Below, in pieces: positions 60,432 through 64,000 of a stretch of 64,000 nucleotides of DNA; the first letter of the stretch is position 1; every line of letters begins with the position of its first letter. This DNA is from Mucilaginibacter agri (GTDB lineage Bacteria; Bacteroidota; Bacteroidia; Sphingobacteriales; Sphingobacteriaceae), in the NCBI RefSeq assembly GCF_009928685.1, contig NZ_WWEO01000041.1:62001-126000 (forward strand). The letters run 5' to 3'. The notes beneath the pieces are model-generated. The model made no database searches. It worked only from the letters and a program-made list of their open reading frames with translations, and was not told the DNA's origin. A program made the translations under genes and the position numbers.

Positions 60432-60518
60432 CTTAATCGGCACAACATATTTTGAGATTGTTGATTAATAATTTTTTAACTGAGACTTAGGCCCTGGGTG
60501 AGAGCGGGGCCTTTTTTT
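60432..60518 (+). ncRNA. Candidate LacI-regulated small RNA
   Basis: From the exact -7 motif TAACTTTG (60418-60425) to a terminator at 60489-60518 (stem AGGCCC / GGGCCT, then eight T) there are about 85 nt with no ORF. An operator lies 45 bp upstream of the -7 element. This may be a small RNA of a carbohydrate regulon, or the ends of a deleted gene whose promoter and terminator remain. The rest of 60221-60586 has no gene. Confidence 0.35.
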
Positions 60519-60586
60519 TGGGCTTTAGTTTTATATTTACCATAAGCCGAAGACGCTTGCTGTAGCGAGGGTAAATAAAAAGAAAA

Positions 60587-61189
60587 ATGATAGCGAAAAT
60601 TAATCTCAGTATTAGTTCATTGATTTTAATAGGATTAATAGCTTGCGGAAATGTTCGGAAAAAAGGTAAACTTATAATCAAATATGAATATTCAACTTTA
60701 ACGATGAACGGCGATTCTTATAAGTATAAGCTATATTTTATTGTAGATTCAAGCAAAACGCTAACTTATGAAAAAACAAAATTTTTTCAGTTCACGTTTT
60801 CAAGTGATTCTTTAGAAAAATCAGGCTATTTATGCTATAACGATAAAACTAAAAACTTAAATTTTATTCCCCTTGAATATGAGAAAAATAAAATGTTTAT
60901 CCCTGTCGGAAAGATTCAGACATTCCCACTGTTTAGTGAGCGCGTGAGTGAAAAAATATACCAATTTGGAGATTTAGGTTCAAATTTCCGTACATCGAGT
61001 ATTAAGTTAACCAGTAATAAAGATTTCACCTATGAAGTTAAAATTATAACTCAATTTAGGGTGAGTGATAAAAGTTTTATCGACAAAATGTATTATACAG
61101 ATTTAATTTATCCAAAGGCTATAACATTTTTTGATCCTTTTTTAAAAAACGGGTACGTTACTGTACAAGCAAAGGTTTTATCAAAGTAA
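60587..61189 (+). CDS. AT-rich lipoprotein of unknown function
   Basis: 200 aa. Signal peptide with lipobox LIGLIACGNV (Cys about 20). The mature part is rich in Lys, Tyr, Phe and Ser and predicted mostly beta (KLIIKYEYSTLTMNGDSYKY). Base composition is visibly more AT-rich and codons end in A/T far more than neighbouring genes, pointing to recent acquisition. No recognised domain. Followed by its own terminator. Confidence 0.65.
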   Translation: MIAKINLSISSLILIGLIACGNVRKKGKLIIKYEYSTLTMNGDSYKYKLYFIVDSSKTLTYEKTKFFQFTFSSDSLEKSGYLCYNDKTKNLNFIPLEYEKNKMFIPVGKIQTFPLFSERVSEKIYQFGDLGSNFRTSSIKLTSNKDFTYEVKIITQFRVSDKSFIDKMYYTDLIYPKAITFFDPFLKNGYVTVQAKVLSK

Positions 61190-61236
61190 ATACGCGATAG
61201 CTTACCATATACTAGCGCATGATTGTGCTTAAAATT

Positions 61237-61264
61237 AAGCCCAGCCATCGTGCTGGGCTTTTTA
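61237..61264 (+). terminator. Terminator of the AT-rich lipoprotein gene
   Basis: 9-bp stem AAGCCCAGC / GCTGGGCTT (61237-61245, 61252-61260), 6-nt loop, then TTTTT. Confidence 0.85.
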
Positions 61265-61298
61265 TATGAGCCCCCGCTTTTTATATTTACCGACTCCA

Positions 61299-61928
61299 AT
61301 GAGCCAACACTTCGATCATCAAAACTTTCAGCAGATCTGCGATAACCTGGCTACAGCAGATGCCGACCTGGCCTTGATCGTTAGCACTTACGGTTATCCG
61401 CCACTTTGGTCGAGGCCCAACAGTTTCGAATCGCTGGTGCATATTATTCTGGAGCAGCAGGTTTCGCTGGCGTCCGCTTTGTCGGCATTAAATAAATTGA
61501 AAGACGCCATACAGGAAATTACCCCCGCACGAGTATTATTGTTAACCGACGAAGAGTTTAAGGCTTGTTATTTCAGCAGGCAAAAAACCGCCTATGTGCG
61601 CTATTTGGCCGAAGCTATTTTAAGCGGACAGATCAACTTAGCCGGGTTCGAAAATCAATTGGACGATGAAGTCCGCGCGAAACTCACGTCGTTAAAGGGC
61701 ATTGGCAACTGGACGGTTGATGTTTACCTTATGTTTGTGCTGCATCGAGCCGATATATTCCCTGCTGGTGACCTGGCGGCAGTAAATTCGATGAAAAAGG
61801 TTAAGCAACTACCCCATGATACAACCCGCGAAGAGTTAATACAAATTGCCAAACAATGGCAACCTTACCGTACTGTTGCCACTATGCTTTTGTGGCATCA
61901 TTATCTTAGCGTTAGAAAACCGCGTTGA
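61299..61928 (+). CDS. DNA-3-methyladenine glycosylase II-like (AlkA family)
   Basis: Base-excision repair of alkylated purines. 209 aa from the ATG at 61299; an ATG 11 codons upstream sits in the terminator/promoter region. HhH-GPD fold: LVHIILEQQVSLASALSAL helix, then the helix-hairpin-helix LKGIGNWTVDVYLMF, and the catalytic Asp in FPAGDLAAV. Lacks the N-terminal beta domain of E. coli AlkA, as many Bacteroidota members do. Monocistronic. Confidence 0.92.
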   Translation: MSQHFDHQNFQQICDNLATADADLALIVSTYGYPPLWSRPNSFESLVHIILEQQVSLASALSALNKLKDAIQEITPARVLLLTDEEFKACYFSRQKTAYVRYLAEAILSGQINLAGFENQLDDEVRAKLTSLKGIGNWTVDVYLMFVLHRADIFPAGDLAAVNSMKKVKQLPHDTTREELIQIAKQWQPYRTVATMLLWHHYLSVRKPR

Positions 61929-62062
61929 AATCTGCCTAAAAACGTATTTTACTATAATTAGCTATCTGATTATCAATATAATACTGAAGCAAATCTGTTG
62001 GATATTTCAAGAAAGTTATTATATTTACGTGCTGATGATAATTAGCAATACTAATACAAGCG

Positions 62063-62070
62063 TATATTTG
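62063..62070 (+). promoter_or_regulatory. -7 element upstream of the 62108 gene
   Basis: TATATTTG, exact TAnnTTTG, 37 nt before the ATG, a normal short leader. Confidence 0.55.
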
Positions 62071-62107
62071 CATTCTAATTAATTTAATTAAACCCAAAGG
62101 CAAATCA

Positions 62108-62725
62108 ATGAGATTAACCCTACTTGTCTTATTATGCGCTATCAGCATGTCCGCGTCTGCGCAATGGCTAAGTTTCAAAAAGCACGAACGTTCTCCTTTA
62201 CTACCCCAGGTACAGGATCATTCTATCAGCCGCTTTGCAAAAGCAGACTTCAACAAAGCAAAAAGGATTAAATTTAAAACTGTACCCGCGAGCGCCTACG
62301 ATATGGAACTGGCCGAAAACTACGTAATGAAAACGGCACAGCACAACATGCGTTTCCGTGTTTACGATTTGGCAAGCTACAATTTTAGCGATCTGGCACA
62401 GCTTTACGTTCAGCAAAACCGCTTTTCTGAAGCCAAATGGTACTTTTTGCAAAGTAACTTTTTATCTCGCCAGCAAAATAACGATAAGCTTACTATCAAT
62501 AACCTGATGCACCTTGCCGGCGTAAAATCAGACATTGGTGATTTTATTTTGGCACAGCAAGATTTGATAGAGGCGCGTGATATGGCCGCTTCACACGGAT
62601 GGTTGATCGATCTGATCTCGGTAGAGAAAAAGCTTAAATCAATCCAAAATTCACGCATTCAGACCAGCAAAGCAGAGCTTCGATATGCCAGCAATGCGAT
62701 GGTTGCCCAAAACTCTGTAGACTAA
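62108..62725 (+). CDS. Secreted TPR-like protein
   Basis: 205 aa. Signal peptide MRLTLLVLLCAISMSASAQ (cleavage SAQ). Residues about 85-170 form helical pairs of TPR type (FSDLAQLYVQQNRFSEAKWYF and TINNLMHLAGVKSDIGDF), so it is probably a periplasmic adaptor. No further assignment. Own promoter and terminator. Confidence 0.7.
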   Translation: MRLTLLVLLCAISMSASAQWLSFKKHERSPLLPQVQDHSISRFAKADFNKAKRIKFKTVPASAYDMELAENYVMKTAQHNMRFRVYDLASYNFSDLAQLYVQQNRFSEAKWYFLQSNFLSRQQNNDKLTINNLMHLAGVKSDIGDFILAQQDLIEARDMAASHGWLIDLISVEKKLKSIQNSRIQTSKAELRYASNAMVAQNSVD

Positions 62726-62821
62726 GCTACAATCTGTTACGATACTATGTTGTGCAATAATGCGTTTGTCATATTGCGAACTGGTTCAAACATTATTTAG
62801 TAATATTTTATTAGTACATGT

Positions 62822-62848
62822 GAGACAGCTTTGCAGCTGTCTCTTTTT
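62822..62848 (+). terminator. Terminator of the secreted TPR-like gene
   Basis: Perfect 9-bp stem GAGACAGCT / AGCTGTCTC with loop TTGC, followed by TTTTT. Confidence 0.9.
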
Positions 62849-62921
62849 GTTTACATTAGCAAATAAATAGTTGAATATTTTGATGTTTGATAATAGATCC
62901 CGTTTAGTAATAGTAAAAGAC

Positions 62922-64000
62922 ATGTTTAAGAAATTATATATCGTACTTATACTGGGCGCAGCAATGGCATGTAAGGCCGCCCCCAGCAAAACAACACCAC
63001 AGGTTAACCCAGGCGATCTGCACCCCGACGAGCAACAAAGCGTTGTTTTAAAGCAGGTGGCCGATCTGATATCAAAATACAATTACAAAAAGGTTGAATT
63101 AAATGATTCAATCTCGAAGGTGATCTATAACCGTTACCTTAAATCGCTTGACGAAAACCACAATTACTTCCTGGCATCTGATGTTAAAAGCTTTGAGCAA
63201 TATCAAACCGTTCTAGACGATGATATTAAATCGGGTAACCTCGATAACGTATTTTACATTTTTAATGTGTACAAAAAGCGTTACAATGAGCACATCAAAT
63301 ATTCTTTAGCCCAACTAAGCAAAACCTACGATTTTACCAAGAACGAAGAGTTTACTTACGATAGGGATAGCCTGCCATTTATCGCCAGCCAGGCGGAGAT
63401 GGATGCTCAATGGTCGCAACGTGTTAAATATGACCTGCTAAACCTTAAACTGGCCAGTGCAGACATGACCAAAAACAAAGAGACCCTCAAAAAGCGTTAC
63501 GAAAACCTGCTAAGCCAATCGAACAAATTGGCGAATACTGACGTGCTGCAGGTGTTTATGGATGCTTTAACCAACGCCATAGACCCGCACACTAACTATT
63601 TCAACCCTGCAAATGCGGCTGAATTTAACATCGATATGTCGCGCTCACTGGAAGGTATCGGCGCATCACTGGCTTCGGAAAACGAGTATGTAACCATTAA
63701 ATCGATTGTACCGGGTGGCCCTGCAGATAAAAGCCACCTGATTAATATAGATGACCGTATTATCGGTGTTGCGCAAGGCAAAGCAGGCGAGTTTACAGAT
63801 ATTGTGGGCTGGCGCGTTGATAATGCCATCACTATGATCCGTGGCTCTAAAGGAACTATCGTTAAATTAAAAATCTTGCCTAAGGGTAAAAACGCATCTG
63901 ATAAACCAAAAATCGTAGAACTGGTACGCGAAAAAATCATCCTGCAAGATCAGTCGGCTAAAAAAGAGATTCGTACTTATAACGAGAACGGCAAAGTGGT
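62922..64000 (+). CDS. prc: Prc/Tsp-type carboxy-terminal protease (S41), 5' part
   Basis: The gene runs past the window end, so only the first 359 codons are visible. Start ATG at 62922 (MFKKLYIVLILGAAMACKAA) gives a lipoprotein-like signal with C17; an ATG at 62883 is an alternative. N-terminal Tricorn_C1-like helical region with LKSLDENHNYFLASDVKSFEQY and IDPHTNYFNP, then a PDZ domain beginning LEGIGASLASENEYVTIKSI (about 245-330). The Ser-Lys catalytic domain lies beyond the window. Periplasmic tail-specific protease; second S41 gene of the window. Confidence 0.92.
   Translation, partial: MFKKLYIVLILGAAMACKAAPSKTTPQVNPGDLHPDEQQSVVLKQVADLISKYNYKKVELNDSISKVIYNRYLKSLDENHNYFLASDVKSFEQYQTVLDDDIKSGNLDNVFYIFNVYKKRYNEHIKYSLAQLSKTYDFTKNEEFTYDRDSLPFIASQAEMDAQWSQRVKYDLLNLKLASADMTKNKETLKKRYENLLSQSNKLANTDVLQVFMDALTNAIDPHTNYFNPANAAEFNIDMSRSLEGIGASLASENEYVTIKSIVPGGPADKSHLINIDDRIIGVAQGKAGEFTDIVGWRVDNAITMIRGSKGTIVKLKILPKGKNASDKPKIVELVREKIILQDQSAKKEIRTYNENGKV

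Overview
The window looks like a chromosomal segment of a Bacteroidota bacterium of the family Sphingobacteriaceae (Mucilaginibacter/Pedobacter-like). This is an inference from gene content and signals: a GldD gliding-motility lipoprotein, several DUF3857 exported proteins, Bacteroidota-type lipoprotein signals, the -7 promoter motif TAnnTTTG in front of many genes, and the lack of strong Shine-Dalgarno sequences. No rRNA, tRNA, CRISPR array, prophage or conventional insertion sequence was seen.

Layout. 1-7.9 kb (minus strand): M28 peptidase, rpiB and tatC, then the lipid/ribosome operon yceD-rpmF-plsX-fabH-accB-accC. 8-12 kb: small membrane protein, ECF sigma factor with anti-sigma-like partner, two exported proteins, and repeat-rich spacers. 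12-15.3 kb (minus): subtilase and an ALDH7-type dehydrogenase. 15.5-23.7 kb (plus): TPR protein, ComA-like protein, aroE-gldD, metallo-hydrolase, LolC/E-type permease, rbfA, M23 peptidase and TonB-domain protein. 23.8-26.1 kb (minus): Tat-exported GMC oxidoreductase pair. 26.5-33.1 kb: three DUF3857 proteins and aat. 33.3-37.8 kb: His-rich secreted protein, S41 peptidase, murQ, a BAX-inhibitor-like protein. 37.8-43.6 kb: SAM-I riboswitch, metH, a four-helix-bundle gene inside inverted repeats, and metF. 43.6-49.5 kb (minus): thrA-thrB-thrC-HAD behind a Thr/Ile attenuator. 49.5-55.4 kb: rsgA, dtd, a MazG-like protein, then a five-gene enoyl reductase/dehydratase/ketosynthase/ACP/PPTase cassette. 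55.4-64 kb: cytochrome c, KTSC, rarA, alginate-lyase-like lipoprotein flanked by LacI-type operators, AT-rich lipoprotein, DNA glycosylase, and the start of a Prc-type protease.

The most unusual signal is in the spacers. At a dozen or so sites there are short arrays of degenerate 7-nt (sometimes 8-nt) units. Each site has its own sequence 'dialect', the arrays sit close to start or stop codons, and several occur as inverted pairs. One inverted pair (31-bp arms, 4 mismatches) encloses a four-helix-bundle (IVP/S23/Avd-like) gene exactly between metH and metF. A gene-less sibling with almost the same arms sits between the SAM riboswitch and the metH start codon. I suggest an autonomous/non-autonomous mobile element family whose arms may be made by iterative or templated repeat addition. 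A second layer of spacer DNA consists of classical long palindromes (REP/MITE-like), at least six families of them.
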